From Isoetes taiwanensis (Eukaryota; Streptophyta; Lycopodiopsida; Isoetales; Isoetaceae), in assembly GCA_021234155.1 (NCBI GenBank), contig JAJEKV010000010.1, positions 10,464,511 to 10,528,510 of the forward strand: DNA of 64,000 bases, given 5' to 3'. Below are positions 32,791 through 44,337 of this stretch, in pieces. Below the pieces are notes generated by a model that worked only from the letters and a program-made list of their open reading frames with translations, was not told the DNA's origin and made no database searches. Positions within the stretch are counted from its first letter, which is position 1. Each line of letters begins with the position of its first letter. The translations under genes and the position numbers were made by a program.

Positions 32791-33270
32791 GATGGACTCG
32801 CATATTCTATTGATATTAACAAATCTTTATTACATTCATTTCCATTGCACCACTATAGACTTGTAAATTCGGTTGATATTAAACAAACCATTATAGCTTA
32901 ATGCACTGCAAAGACAATGTTCGCAAGTTTGACATATGTGATATAATTTCATCGAATTGAGTAGAGATGACATGGAATATCAAATATGTTTACAAAAGTT
33001 TAAACCATTGTGGACTTAAAAAAGTTCAAGGCACTTATGGATTTGTATCACTAAATCATTATACACATGCAATATAAGCATAATCCTAGTACTTCGCAAG
33101 TTTGATATACGTGATCCCGAACATCAAACTCAAGTAATCCTATATTAACACCAAACAAAATTAACATTAACAATGCAATGAAGAAAATTAACTTTAACAT
33201 TGCAACAAAAAGAACCTTTTAGCTAATAAATAGCTCATGTGGCAATTGTAAACATACCTATATTGCACAA
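32791..33270. repeat. Dispersed repeat R1, copy A (right part)
   Basis: Continues the repeat broken at 19636: GATGGACTCGCATATTCTAT, CATTGCACCACTATAGACTT, AACAAACCATTATAGC. It matches 34200-34325, 39616-39800 and (its far end) 42355-42540. No gene is seen. Confidence 0.8.
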
Positions 33271-33551
33271 AAAGAAAACACGCTTGGATAACATTTGGAG
33301 TCTTATTGTTTTATGGTATCAGAGCGTGAGGAAAAACGAAGAGATCAAGAAGAGGTGTTTGAATCAGGCAGTGGAGTTGTATAATGGCGAAGCTTCAAAT
33401 GGATCTCAAGAATTTGGAGAAGCTTGATCGTTCTAATGCTGCTGTGTGGTTTTGGAAAATGCAACCAGTGTTGGAAGAAAGAGATGTGTGGGATGTGGTG
33501 AGTGGGGCTGAAACAAAACCCCAAGTCACAGAGACCAATAGCAGAGAATAG
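33262..33551 (+). mobile_element. Ty1/Copia relic: PBS and gag start
   Basis: TGGTATCAGAGC (33314-33325) is the exact initiator-tRNA-Met primer site of plant Copia elements. An ATG follows 58 bp later at 33384. Only the beginning of the element remains, because a (TAGAA)n array replaces everything beyond gag codon ~50. No LTR edge with TG...CA is visible. Confidence 0.75.
33384..33551 (+). pseudogene. Copia gag N-terminal fragment
   Basis: 55 codons: MAKLQMDLKNLEKLDRSNAA, then WFWKMQPVLEERDVWDVVSG. The pattern 'L.+.NF..W...M..+L...+.WDVV.G' is that of the Copia Gag N-terminal domain that begins particle assembly. It is truncated by the microsatellite immediately downstream. Confidence 0.7.
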
Positions 33552-33660
33552 AATAGATCATAGAATAGAATAGAATAGAATAGAATAGAATAGAATAGAA
33601 TAGAATAGAATAGAATAGAATAGAATAGAATAGAATAGAATAGAATAGAATTGAATAGAT
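33544..33660. repeat. (TAGAA)n pentanucleotide microsatellite
   Basis: About 20 near-perfect TAGAA units in a row, with one interruption at the start (ATAGATCATAG) and one near the end (TTGAATAG). Confidence 0.95.
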
Positions 33661-34017
33661 AGAATGTAATCGTCCACGGAGACCAATTGGCCTATGGGAC
33701 CCAAACCAAGAGAGCAGCAACTGTCAGAAAAGAAAAGGAAGCAATTTTAAGTTGTAATGAGTTACCTACAGCAGCATCCTATTTGGACCCTATTTGGACA
33801 TATGACCCGCACACCACATCAAGATTAGTGCTTATTGGTCTGCCCTGAGGGATGCACTTATACAAAAAGGAGTATGCCAGGTGCAGGCAGAGGGTGGCCA
33901 AAAATAACATCGTACACCAATGGGGTTTGGCCAAAATGTTAAAAAAGCAACCCAGGAAGTTCTCTTAAGTAAAGGGAAGAGGGAATAGAAAACCAGAGAA
34001 TGAGAGAAATATATAAT
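33661..34017. other. Unassigned stretch
   Basis: No gene, RNA or repeat was recognised between the microsatellite and the next R1 copy. Confidence 0.4.
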
Positions 34018-34330
34018 TTTGGAGAACCTAGTGGAACCTTCACAAAATCTTGTAGGATCTACATGAGTCTAATGGAATCGAGGAAAATCTAAATAGAATC
34101 TTGAAGAATCTAATTGAATCTTGGGATAATGTTTGGGAATCCAGGGGAATCTCAAAAGGATCTTAAGGAATCTATGGGAATTCATTGCCATTTGACCATG
34201 ATGGACTAGCATATTCTATTGATATTAACAAATCTTTATTACATTCATTTCCATTGCACCACTATAGACTTGTAAATTCGGTTGATATTAAACAAACCAT
34301 TATAGCTTAATGCACTGCAATACCACTGGC
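34018..34330. repeat. Dispersed repeat R1, short copy C (empty-site paralogue)
   Basis: Starts within the GGGAATCT array (ATATAATTTTGGAGAACCTA) and runs without interruption into GACCATGATGGACTAGCATA. It therefore shows what the chromovirus target at 19636/32791 looked like before insertion. Confidence 0.8.
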
Positions 34331-35225
34331 CATGCTTAAATTCAACATTTAACATGTGCACAAAGTACAATGTAGCAACAGCTTGATAGAAGGAAGTTGT
34401 AACACATGTAAGCATATCCGGCTGATATTTAAAATATCTGGTTAGGTTACATAAAAAACTACAAATTTCTAGTTAAGAAAATTCTAATCTGGAGGCCTGC
34501 TCAAGATTGGGTAACCATAAAATACATCAATTATTCTTAAATTCAACATTTAACATGTGCACATTACATAAAAAACTACAAATTTCTAGTTAAGTAAAAT
34601 TCTAATCTGGAGGCCTGCTCAAGAATGGGTAACCATAAAATGCATCAATTATTCTTAAAGTCAACATTTAACATGTGCGCAACGTACAATGTAGTGAGGA
34701 ATGGGTAAAATGCATTAAGAGCCTCACGTACCCACATAAATTTGCAGCCCAAATTGTAAAAAAGGAAGTGGTAGCACATAAGACACTTGAAAGGTTACTT
34801 TCGGCATTTCGACACAAATTGTTCATTGAATTATTTGTACTACCAATACATTATTCTAAGAGAACACATGCAAGTGAATGGGTCCACACATTGAGTTGGG
34901 TAAGGGTGCTTTCAGATGGACGGACGGACCTGGATGAGGTCAGGCCCTGGTCCAAAAGTAATCGTCGGGATTACTTTCAAAATGAGATTCTTAACCTCAA
35001 GCACTCAGTTTCTTAGCTCATGGGAACATCAGAATAGCAGACCAGACCTTCGGGAAACCTGGAGGTTTTCTGGAGGTTTTCTGCCCATGGGAAAGCACCC
35101 TAAGACATCACGATAAATTCTAATCTGGAGGCCTGCTCAAGAATGGGTAATCATAGAATGCATCAATTATTCTTAAATTCAACATTTAACATGTGCGCAA
35201 AGTACAATGTAGTGAGGAATGGGAT
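34331..35225. repeat. ~115-bp tandem repeat, interrupted
   Basis: Units carrying TTCTAATCTGGAGGCCTGCT, CAAGAATGGGTAACCATAAA and TTCAACATTTAACATGTGC occur at about 34480, 34600 and 35118. The part from 34700 to 35110 between them holds a Tourist-like MITE at 34904-35100. An open frame at 34675-35016 is a by-product. Confidence 0.75.
34904..35100. mobile_element. Tourist-like (PIF/Harbinger) MITE, 197 bp
   Basis: Terminal inverted repeats GGGTGCTTTC (34904-34913) and GAAAGCACCC (35091-35100), flanked by TAA on both sides (34901-34903 and 35101-35103). A 3-bp TAA/TTA target duplication with a short GGG-starting TIR is the signature of PIF/Harbinger MITEs. No coding capacity. Confidence 0.85.
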
Positions 35226-35588
35226 ATTTAATATATGCAAGGTCCGTAGTTTGGATTATCCACATATCTGTAGACTTCCCATTTGGCTTATTGAATATAT
35301 ATATAGACAGATGCCCATTTCTTAGCATGAAATACATGCATACTTAGGAAGGTCATAACTTCACTTAAAGTGGCACTTGGAAGGAATATATTTAGAAGTC
35401 ATAGGAAGGAATGTCACACCGCCTTTGTCATCTGCATATTAAGATAGGATGCAGTTAAAACGTGGAGTACACAGTAAAGAAAACAAAACAAAATAAAAGG
35501 AACTCTCTTTACTTTTAAACGTTTTAACCGCTGCTGCTGGAACAGCTGAACAAAAGCCAAGATGAATGTCAGATCCGAAATGACTAAC
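35226..35588. other. Downstream flank of the reductase gene
   Basis: AT-rich with no recognised element. It may contain the 3' untranslated region of the minus-strand gene that ends at 35589. Confidence 0.4.
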
Positions 35589-36610
35589 TTAACTTGATTG
35601 AAGCAGTTGGAGTCTATTACCCTCTAAGTCTTGAGTGTCGTATCCATCAAAAACAGTGAGGATCTTCTCTTTTGGTACTCCCTTTTTCATCAGGATGTCG
35701 GTTATGTACTGTGCGAAACTTGGTGAAAGTTTTTAGCAACATCTTATACGGTCATATCAGAAAAACAAACGCTAAGTTACCTTCTGTTCTTCCTTTGATG
35801 CACAAAGGAGCGCCCCAGTTGCTTGTGGTTCAACGATGTTCAGTTCTATTGTACCCTGCGAATCAGACATTAACAAGTAACTTATTTATATTTCTGTGGA
35901 TTCTATCTAAGTCTCCTCCAATCTCTGGATGCGTTACCTCCTTACAAGGGGTGATCTCCACACCCAGACTCTTCCATTCCTTGTACTTCTCCTGTCAACG
36001 AAAGGAAAACGTATGAAGCCTGTTCGGAAGTTAAGTTACATATTCCATGCAGAAGATTACTTACAGCATATGGGAGTTGATCTGATGATCCATATAAATG
36101 GTACAGAGTAACAGAGTAAAATGGTGGTAATTTTTCCAAACCCTGCTCTATGACTGCTCGCATGGTGCTAAAAGCGAGAGAAGGAACGTTTTGGTGCTGA
36201 AAAGTATATTAAGAGTTAAGTAAGTTAGCGTACCTGATACCGAAGCCACTGGCAAATAAAAGGAGGGTGTTGACATCGGTGAGTTTAGGAGGTGGAAATA
36301 CGATCAGAACCTGGTCGCCGATCTTACTGTTGATAAGATCATCAGCTGTGCTATCTGGGACATCGTGGATCAGAAATTCCATGCTATTGCATGGAAAAAG
36401 CGAAGGAGCAGAGGCCACGAAGAAGTAAGCTGGTTTGTGGCCTGGATGCTTAGAGAGCATTACATACTGGCCAGGTGTAGTATATTTGTAGCTCGCTTCC
36501 GGCGGAAGGGATAGCGTGAGATTGTAATACCCATCTTTGGCTTCACGAACAATGCCTTCGATTTTGGCAATGTATTCAGGAGAAAGAATGCAGCCAGGAC
36601 GAAAGGCCAT
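35589..36610 (-). CDS. Ferredoxin/flavodoxin reductase-like NAD(P)-binding protein (pKIWI502 type), five exons
   Basis: Exons on the minus strand: 36610-36234, 36167-36065, 35991-35938, 35855-35781, 35708-35589. All junctions are GT-AG and the frame stays open to TAA, giving 242 residues. Domains: an N-terminal FAD-binding barrel (DGYYNLTLSLPP ... TTPGQYVML ... KPAYFFVASAP), then an NAD(P)-binding half (LLLFASGFGISTMRAVIE; VTLYHLYGSSDQLPYAEKY; TGALLCASKEEQ; YITDILMKKGVPKEKIL). This layout matches the plant 'fruit protein pKIWI502' family of oxidoreductases, usually near 290 residues with a plastid transit peptide. No transit peptide is evident here, so it may be cytosolic or have a missed upstream exon. 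It is the only clearly intact ordinary gene in the window. Confidence 0.88.
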
Positions 36611-36877
36611 TTCAAAAGCAACTCATACAAAGGTGCAAACTGCAGAAGCAACTAGCTCCATTTTTATATCAAAACCAACACTAATCTGACGGCTTAGATC
36701 TTTTTAAAGCAAGTGATTTGGCACTCCCTTGCCTTTTGATTTCTCGGTCTAGTAGACGCCGCATTCTTAATGTAGACGTAAAAACACTCCAGTGCCGTGT
36801 TACGTGAAAACACTCGTGCTAGTACTTCCTAGGAAGTATCATAAGGGACTGATCTTCTCGTGACATTCAAATTATTA

Positions 36878-38045
36878 TTGGATTCCTAGGTCTCTATAAT
36901 TGACATAGCCCCACTACATTGTTGCAGGTCTTGTCTTGCAATGTTTTTATTAAGACCACCTGGAATACGTGGATAAAATCGATCACTAGATATTTATCCA
37001 TGCCCCAAACAGAGGTATTTACCCAATCTACAATTCCATCACAAGCCACATGGCACATTTCATAATCTGAATTTGGGCTTTTATTGGCTTCTATTCAGAC
37101 CCCAATTTTCAATTAATACCTGAAACATCCAGATATCTCTACAAAGTAATGAATTATACAAAGCCTTACTAGCTAAAGAGACAAGCTTGTCATATGTTCT
37201 TATCGAGTTCACATGGAAGCACATATAGGTGGTTGGCATTGTAATTATGATATGCAAGCAAGAGTTACAAAAGCAGTCAAGAGGCGGTCATTATTTTTGG
37301 CAATTGTTACCCCACCATAGGTTCAAATAGTATATGCATAGGGCTATGTGGGGAAGTCAAATTTCTTTGATGTAACTTAACTTACTTACCTCCTTTAGAT
37401 ACTCTTTGATGGATTTTCTTCATGAAAAACGTGCTTATTGATGTAATGTGAATGCCCCATTCGTAAGGTTGGCTTTTGGGCCTCTATAATTGAAGGGACC
37501 CGACTAACACAGTAGCAGGTCTTCTCAGGACATTCAAAACTAAGATTGGATTCTTAAGCCTCTATAATTGAGGTGGCCTGACTACGTTGTTGCAGGTCTT
37601 ATCCTGCAATTGGATTATGTTTTTATTGAGACCACATGGAATAAGTGCATAAAATGGATTACTTGATATTTATTCATGCCCCAAAGAGGTATTTACTCAA
37701 CCTAAAATTCCATTACAAGCCACATGGCACATTCCATAGTTTGAATTCAGGCTTTTATTGGCTCCTATTCAAGTCTCAATTTCAAATAATACCTAAAGCA
37801 TCCCGATATCTTTGCAAAGTCTTGAATAAATTAGATTTATATTACAAAGTCTTACTAGCTATAGAAAACGTTATCATATGTTTTTATAGGGTTCATGTAG
37901 AAGCACATATAGGTGCTTGCAATTGTATTTATGATAGGCAAGCAAATGCTATAAAAGTAGTCAACAGGCGGTCACCATTTTTGTCAATTGTTACTCCATA
38001 GTAGGTTTAAAAGTTTGGACATGTGATAGAGTACATGCATAGGGC
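36878..38045. repeat. Diverged ~650-bp direct duplication upstream of R1 copy B
   Basis: 36878-37350 and 37537-38045 align over most of their length: CTCTATAATTGA, TTGTTGCAGGTCTT, CATGCCCCAAA, AAGCCACATGGCACATT, GGCTTTTATTGGC, AGAAGCACATATAGGTG. The second copy continues into R1. Confidence 0.8.
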
Positions 38046-39870
38046 TACGTAAGGAACTCATATGTTATTTGCAAAAATGACTTTGAAGGTTGAAATTACT
38101 AGAAGCTTCATATCATAATACATATAAGGGTACTAACATGTGAGGTTTGGTGCATACCACATCCATGCATTCCCATGGATGTCCACCCTAATCTCATTCG
38201 TCCGTTGAAAAGGGGAGTGGTCAAGATGTGGCCATATCATAGGGGGCATCCATAGGTCATGGGTAAAGTCATGCATGGGCATGCACTATGCGTATGGGTC
38301 ATCAGATGAAAGGGGAAGGCAAAATCTTGGCCATCCAATGTGGCTTGGAAGTTGTATGGAAGGCACAATTAGGGCACTTGGTATTAGCCATTGATTCGAT
38401 CAAAGAGGGCAAGATCTTGGCCATTGATTTTCAATTGAAAGATGCACACAAATATGAAAATAATGATGTGGCATTGCATTTATTAAGAAGCTTTCCATGA
38501 AGCTTCATTTTTTTTGTGTCGCCTTCAAATGGCTGTAGATTGCAATGGGAATGTCAAACAAAAGTGAGGCACATGCCTTGGATTCCCCTTGTCGAGAGCT
38601 TTCTAAAGTGTGGTCATTTGGCATCGTTCTTTAGAATCAATATGGCCAAAATTTTGGAATCTTTGTGGAATGTTAGGGAATCTTAGAATTTTACAACATC
38701 TATGTAACTCAGGAGAATCTATGATAATCTTCATTTGATCTAGGGGAATTGATGGAATCTCAAGAAATCTAGGGAAATCTAATAGAATCTTAGGGAATCT
38801 TGGGATAATCTTTGGGAATCTCAGGGAATATCCAGAGGATCTTAGAGAATCTATGGGAATCTCAAGAGAATCTTTGGGAACCTCAGGAAATCTAAGGAAA
38901 TCTTCACAAAATCTTTTAAAATGTTTGGCAATCTGGGGGTATCTTGAGAGATATCTAGGGAATCCATGGGAATCTCAAGAGAATCTTAGAATTTTACAAA
39001 ATCCATGGTAATCTATTGTTTTCATCGCCGTTGAAGTTGATGTGGTCAAATTTTAAGAATCTTTGTGGAATCTTAGAGAATCTTAGAATTTTACGCAATT
39101 TATAGAAATTAAGAGAATCTAGAAGAATCTTCATAGGATCTAGGGAATCTTGATGGACACTCAATAGAATTGAGGGGAATCTTCATAGGATCTAAGGGAA
39201 TCTACATAAAATCTTGGAGAATCTAAAGGAAGCTTGGGATAATCTTTGGGAATCCAATGGGAGTCTCAAGAGAATCTTGAGGAGTCCATGAGAATCTCAA
39301 GAGAATGTTTTGAACCTAGAGAAATCCAAGGGAATATTTATAAGTCCTTGAGAGTCTAGGGGAATCTTGATGGAATTTTAGAGAATCTACGGGAATTGTT
39401 GGGAATCTAGGGGAATCTAATGTCTTCATATGATTTTGGAGAACCCAGGGAAACCTTCAGAAAATCTTGGAGAATCTAGGGGAGTCTAATGGAATCAAGG
39501 AGAATCTAAATAGAAACTTGGAGAATCTAGAGGAATCTTGGGATAATGTTTGGGAACCCAGGGGAATCTCAAGAGGATCTTAGGGAATCTATGGAAATTC
39601 ATTGCCATTTTACCATGATGGACTCGCAAATTTTATTGATATTAACAAACCTATTTTCCATTGCACCACTATAGACTTGTAAATTCGATTGATATTAAAT
39701 AAACCATAATGCACTGCAAACACAAGGTTTCGCAAGTTTGACATATGTGATATAATTTCATCGAATTGAGTAGAGACGACATGGAATATCAAATATGTAC
39801 AAAAGTTTAAAGCACTATGGACTGACAAAAGTTCAAACCAATTATGGAATTGTATCACTAAATCATTAAT
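37880..39870. repeat. Dispersed repeat R1, copy B (uninterrupted)
   Basis: Collinear with 17380-19636 plus 32791-32960: the same head (AGAAGCACATATAGG), the same CATGCATGGGCATGCACTAT segment, the GGGAATCT array (38630-39600), then ACCATGATGGACTCGC and the tail. It lacks the internal duplication of copy A. No transposase or RT is present, so R1 is non-coding. Confidence 0.85.
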
Positions 39871-39886
39871 CGCATCATAATTGTAT

Positions 39887-40165
39887 TTTGCACGTACAAA
39901 ATCAACACCATATAGTATTCCGCTTGAAATCTTATAGTATTTTGCGAATCTTGTTATACAGTATAGCAAATTTTGTACTTGCATACCCCACAAACGAGGA
40001 ACTTTACGTACGGTGTAGATTAAGGAATAAGGGGTGAATATGCCTATCCAACAGCTCTCGTTGCCCAGAGTCACCCCCCGTGTGAATATGCACCCAAACC
40101 AAAGGGGGTTTAAGGGGGATTTTAATTTAAATGTGTTAGACCCAATGGTTGTGTTAATTAATGTC
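39887..40165 (+). repeat. Direct repeat partner 1 (with 44338-44630)
   Basis: CATAATTGTATTTTGCACGT, ACCATATAGTATTCCGCTTG, AACTTTACGTACGG and AATATGCCTATCCAACAGCT recur in the same order at 44338-44630. Confidence 0.8.
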
Positions 40166-40950
40166 AATGGTAGTTATGTGTTGGTTGTTAATGTCAATGG
40201 TTGTTATGTGTTGGTTGTTATGTTGTTGATTTTTATATGTTGGATGTTAATGGTTTGTGTTGCAAAAAAAAAAAATTTGGCCCCTTCGGGGCCTTAGGGA
40301 CGTCCCCCCCGGTGTGACAAAAATTTTAGAATTCAAACCAGAAAAAAACTAGAATTCATTTGAGGCTTTCATCACCTGTAGCTTTTGAATTTCATGACAA
40401 TAAAACAAATAGAACATAAGTAAAAGTTACCATAAAGATAGAGCGGATTGATCCCATTATTCTGAAAGTCATAAATTTTGCAACACCTATACACAAACAT
40501 TTTTCAACTGGAATTCAACAACAGCCTTTGGCCTCCATGGATTCTTGTGATGAGAAACCAAAGTGGGAAACTTTTCTGCTTGTTAGCACAAGGATCTAGA
40601 AGCCTTGGAATTTGCTTAATAACTGCCTCAAAATCTAAAAATGCATGGTAATTTTTTGCAACCTTCATTCGGAATGAGCCATAAAACAATATCCAATAGC
40701 GCAATCCTGTATTAATCAGCTGGTAGGATGTGAAAGCCTACCAAACCCGGCTGAACAATTGCTGTTTTAGCATAGATAACTTAACAAAACATATTCATAT
40801 CATACATTATCAAAACGATCTCGGAGAGAGCTTTCCAACGCAATAAAAATCATCTCAAACAGAGCTCTAGATCAAAAGTTATGATAAGAAATGTGTTGCT
40901 GGCGGGGAAACTGCACTACATGTGCCCTTCAAGCCCTTCATGTGCCCATT

Positions 40951-41121
40951 ATGCACCACACACACAAAAAGAGGGCTTCTGTTGTGGGCCATTGGTTGTT
41001 GACCATCATGCACCACACGCACAAAAAGAGGGCTTTTGTTGTGAGCCATTGGTTGTTGACCATCATGCACCACACGCACAAAAAAAGGCTTTTGTTGTGA
41101 GCCATTCGTTGTTGATCATTG
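40951..41121. repeat. 57-bp tandem repeat, three copies
   Basis: ATGCACCACAC starts at 40951, 41008 and 41065, each followed by GGCTTYTGTTGTG and GCCATTSGTTGTTGA. The open frames over it on both strands are repeats, not genes. Confidence 0.92.
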
Positions 41122-41280
41122 GAAAAAAAAAAGGCTAAAATCAATGGCTCAGAAATGGTGCACTCTAGATGTACGCATTAGTACATCCATTTGAATACAT
41201 CACGAAATCATAGGAAAACCTTAGTGAAAAGCGTACAAAAACACAAAGAAAACCCCCTGTTATTATGCTACATATTCCGA

Positions 41281-41806
41281 GACATCGGATCGCCATTCTA
41301 GAATGGGACGAGAATGCATGTCATGCATGCATGCGGGCGGCGCATGCCCGTTTTGGGTTGGGAGTTCGCTATTTCAGGCGCGTTTCTGCATCCACGTCTC
41401 ATCGGCACTTCCTCTTCTCTCTCGCCAGCATTTTATTCTCTTTGAATTGTTTCCGGGCGGGGAGGGGCTTCTTCCCGCACTGGTTTAGCCAATTTACGCG
41501 ATCTTTCTTGCTATCCTTTACCTTTTTGGCCTCGTCCCGTGACCTCGTCCTTGATCCTAGTTTGTAAGGAAGTTCTTTGGTAGTCTTTGTGCGGTATGTT
41601 GGTTTCTTAGTCCCATTCTAGAATCGCATCGATCCGGTGACATCGGATCGCCATTCTAGAATGGGACGAGCATGAATGTCATGCATGCATGCGGGCGGTG
41701 CATGCCCATTTTGGGTTGGGAGTTCGCTATTTCAGCGCCATTTTACGCATCCACGCCTCATCGGCGCTTCCTCTTCTCTCAAAAAGTACCTTATTCTCTT
41801 TGAACC
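41281..41806. repeat. Direct repeat pair with ATGCATGCATGCGGGCGG
   Basis: 41281-41455 and 41639-41806 are near-identical (CATCGGATCGCCATTCTAGA, GTCATGCATGCATGCGGGCG, GTTTTGGGTTGGGAGTTCGC), with a 358-bp offset. CCCATTCTAGAAT also recurs at about 41611 and 42316. Open frames here are repeat by-products. Confidence 0.85.
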
Positions 41807-42050
41807 CACCCTCCCCCCCTTTCTTTGTTTATTATATTTTGTACAAGTTCTCGTTTTATCATGTTTTTCACCCATTTGGGTGATGCTTTTTTTCCCACCC
41901 AATCCATGTGATGCTATTCTCCGGTATGTTTCTCGCTTGTTGTGTTGGTGATGTGCGTGTACAATTTGTGGCGAGCAAAGATCCGCTTTTGACTTCTCCA
42001 TGCGGGGTTTTTGGGATCGATTCTATGCCTTACGCTTGTCTAAGCCCCTT

Positions 42051-42125
42051 GCCGAAGGCTTATCACTAGGGTTTTCCTCGAAAACCCGAAAAGGGCGGGG
42101 GGAATCCCGTTGATAAGCTTTCGGC
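42051..42125. ncRNA. Candidate structured element: long stem with two internal hairpins
   Basis: GCCGAAGGCTTATCA (42051-42065) pairs with TGATAAGCTTTCGGC (42111-42125) with one mismatch. Between them lies a perfect hairpin (GGGTTTT, loop CCTCG, AAAACCC) and a weaker one (CGGG...CCCG), giving a three-way-junction shape. No known RNA family was recognised. It could be a transposon end or a structured transcript. Confidence 0.4.
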
Positions 42126-42344
42126 ATGTACATCAGCCACTCATCTATTAGCATTGTATTTGTTTTGGGGTCCAAATGATATAATTGGATTTTCCTTTTA
42201 TTTTTCGTGGGTAGTTCGCATGTGTGCTGCTACCCACTGTCCACCATTGTAGAAAATCTGCTGAGATGAATGAGAAGCCTATCTATCAGGCGGTTTGTTG
42301 GTTTCTTGCAAGTCCCATTCTAGAATACACCTGCTAGATAAACG

Positions 42345-42560
42345 GAACCATAGTGCTTCGCAAGTTTAATTTACGTGATATAGTCTCGAACATCAACTCA
42401 AGTAATCCTATATTGACATCAAACAAAATTAACATTAACAATGCAATGAAGAAAATTAACTTTAACATTGCAACAAAAAGACCCTTTTAGCTAATAGATA
42501 GCTCATCTGGCAACAGTAAACATCTCATATTGCACAAAACGAAAATACTCTTCGACAACA
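42345..42560. repeat. Dispersed repeat R1 tail fragment
   Basis: Matches 33090-33270: CAAGTAATCCTATATT, AACAATGCAATGAAGAAAAT, TTTTAGCTAATA and ATTGCACAAAA recur in order. Confidence 0.75.
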
Positions 42561-42996
42561 ATTGAGAACTTTACACCCCCGTCCTTAGGCTTTGCTTTAT
42601 CATATACATCCGTATCCTAATGCTTCTCCTTTCTAAAGAAGCTGTTTGTTGCTTGAGACACTATCAGGTCTCTTTTTCATATCAATCTTGAGGCGTGTAT
42701 TTAGTTATTGTTCATGCATGTGGAGCAATACACCAGCAGTCTATACAAATATAAGCATGATAGCAATACACCAAATGCGACGTTTGTGAACTAACACAAT
42801 GGCAAATACAATGTTTATATCCAGATGGAAGCAACAAGAATTTTGTGCATACAATGGTGTCCAGCCTGTTTATACCTAACTAAAGCACCACTTGCAGCAA
42901 ACTTCTACCAGAAGTCTGACTATTTTAATTCAGAAGATGTATCAGCACAATTGGCTTCCTATCTTTCCTCTTTGTAAAAACTGAAATACAAATAGA
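42561..42996. other. Unassigned stretch
   Basis: No gene, RNA or repeat was recognised here. Confidence 0.4.
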
Positions 42997-43194
42997 ATAT
43001 GTAGCACAATAACAGGGGGTTACTTTTAGATTTTTATACGCCTTTTCACATGGTTTTTCTATGATTTCGTTGTTGTATTCGTTGAGGTGTACTAAATAGT
43101 ATTTCTAGAGTGCACCCTTTATGGGCCGTTGATTTTCGTTGGTTGGAACAATCCGAGGGTTGTTGTCTTCCTCTGCATGTGTTTGTGCATGAAC

Positions 43195-43330
43195 ACTGCG
43201 CATGTGTATGCATGTGCATGTGCATGTGTGTGCATGTGCATGTGCATGTATATACATGTGCATGTGTATTGTGCAAGTGCAAGTGCAAGTGCATGTGTGC
43301 ATGTGTGTGCATGTGTGCATATGCATGTGT
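43195..43330. repeat. Alternating purine-pyrimidine (TGTGCA)n-type microsatellite
   Basis: Long run of TGCATG/TGTGCA hexamers with a (GTGCAA)n patch near 43272-43292. Frames through it give Cys/Met or His/Thr repeats and are not genes. Confidence 0.93.
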
Positions 43331-43879
43331 ACTTGCCCTCTTGGATTCTTATTGCCGGTGGATTTTTTGCTCACACTTACAAAGGTATTTGTTTTTTAAT
43401 GTTTCTTCAGTTAGCATAATGTTTTGTTTTACAAGGTATTGGTTTCCTGATTCTATCATGTTTTTCACAATGTAGTGCTTGCAAAACTCCATTTTGTTTC
43501 CTTCCTAAGATTTGCCGCAGATTCAAGTTTAGGCCCACCGCTTGCTTCCAACTCTTGGATATTCCCCGGGTTTTGGGATTGTTCATAGCAGCCAGCCTTT
43601 AGCTTCAATCAACAAGCGGATTCTTATGCACACAACAGGTGGATTATTCCACGCCCTTTTCCATGTCACGCAGATCAGTCAAACAGTGGCCACAAGAATG
43701 CATTTATATTGTAGGTTTGGAAGTTTAATCGAACCATAAGTTGAATCATGCATTACCTTTAAGCTAGAGATGGAACATCCAAAATCATATGGATTGATAA
43801 ACAATGGTGTCATTGTGAAAGAGAAATAGTTGTAGCGGAAGTAACAATATGTGGCATAATAACAGGGGGTTTTCTTTGT
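43331..43879. other. Unassigned stretch
   Basis: Short open frames only (for example 43542-43739). The last ~35 bp repeat the inner end of the 41137 arm in inverted orientation. Confidence 0.4.
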
Positions 43880-44337
43880 GTTGCAAACTTTATGACTTCC
43901 AGAATAATGGGATCAATCTGCTCCATCTTTATGGTAACTTTTATTTATGTTCTATTTGTTTTATTGTGATCAAATTCAAAAGCTACAGGTGATGAAAGCC
44001 TCAAATGAATTCTAGTTTTTTCCTGGTTTGAATTCTAAAATTTTTGTCACATCCGGGGGGGGGGGTGACGTAAGGCCCCGAAGGGGCCAAATTTTTTTTT
44101 TTGCAACACAAACCATTAACATCTAACATATAAAAATTAAATCCCCCAACACATAACAACCAACACATAACAACCAATACATAACAACCATTGACATTAA
44201 CAACCAACACATAACTATCATTGACATTAATTAACACAAACATTGGGTCCAACACATTTAAATTAAAATCCCCCTTAAATCCCTTTTGGTTTGGGTGCAT
44301 ATTCACACGGGGGTTGACGTAGGGCAGCGAGAGCCCT

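Larger units (their letters stand above)
41137..43136. mobile_element. Element with ~140-bp inverted arms, nested in the composite
   Basis: Left arm 41137-41272 and right arm 42997-43136 match in inverted orientation (GGTGCACTCTAGA near each outer end; ACCCCCTGTTATTRTGCTAC near each inner end). A solitary arm of the same family is at 12079-12200, and a short inner part recurs at 43844-43880. No target duplication could be defined and no transposase is present. Probably a non-autonomous DNA transposon. Confidence 0.6.
40053..44335. mobile_element. Composite element bounded by ~450-bp inverted repeats
   Basis: Arm 1 (about 40053-40490) is the reverse complement of arm 2 (about 43880-44335): GTGTGAATATGCACCCAAAC, GGCCCCTTCGGGGCC, TAGAATTCAAACCAG, CATCACCTGTAGC and GATCCCATTATTCTG are all shared in opposite orientation. 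The interior contains other nested repeats but no transposase. Arm 2 is followed directly by a second copy of the sequence that precedes arm 1. The elements responsible are not identified. Confidence 0.65.

Noticed and set aside
40951-41121. Possible CRISPR-like array
   Set aside because: The 57-bp units are contiguous tandem repeats without unique spacers, in plant DNA.
43046-43475. Cys/Met- and His/Thr-rich frames resembling metal-binding proteins
   Set aside because: They read through an alternating TGCATG/TGTGCA microsatellite.
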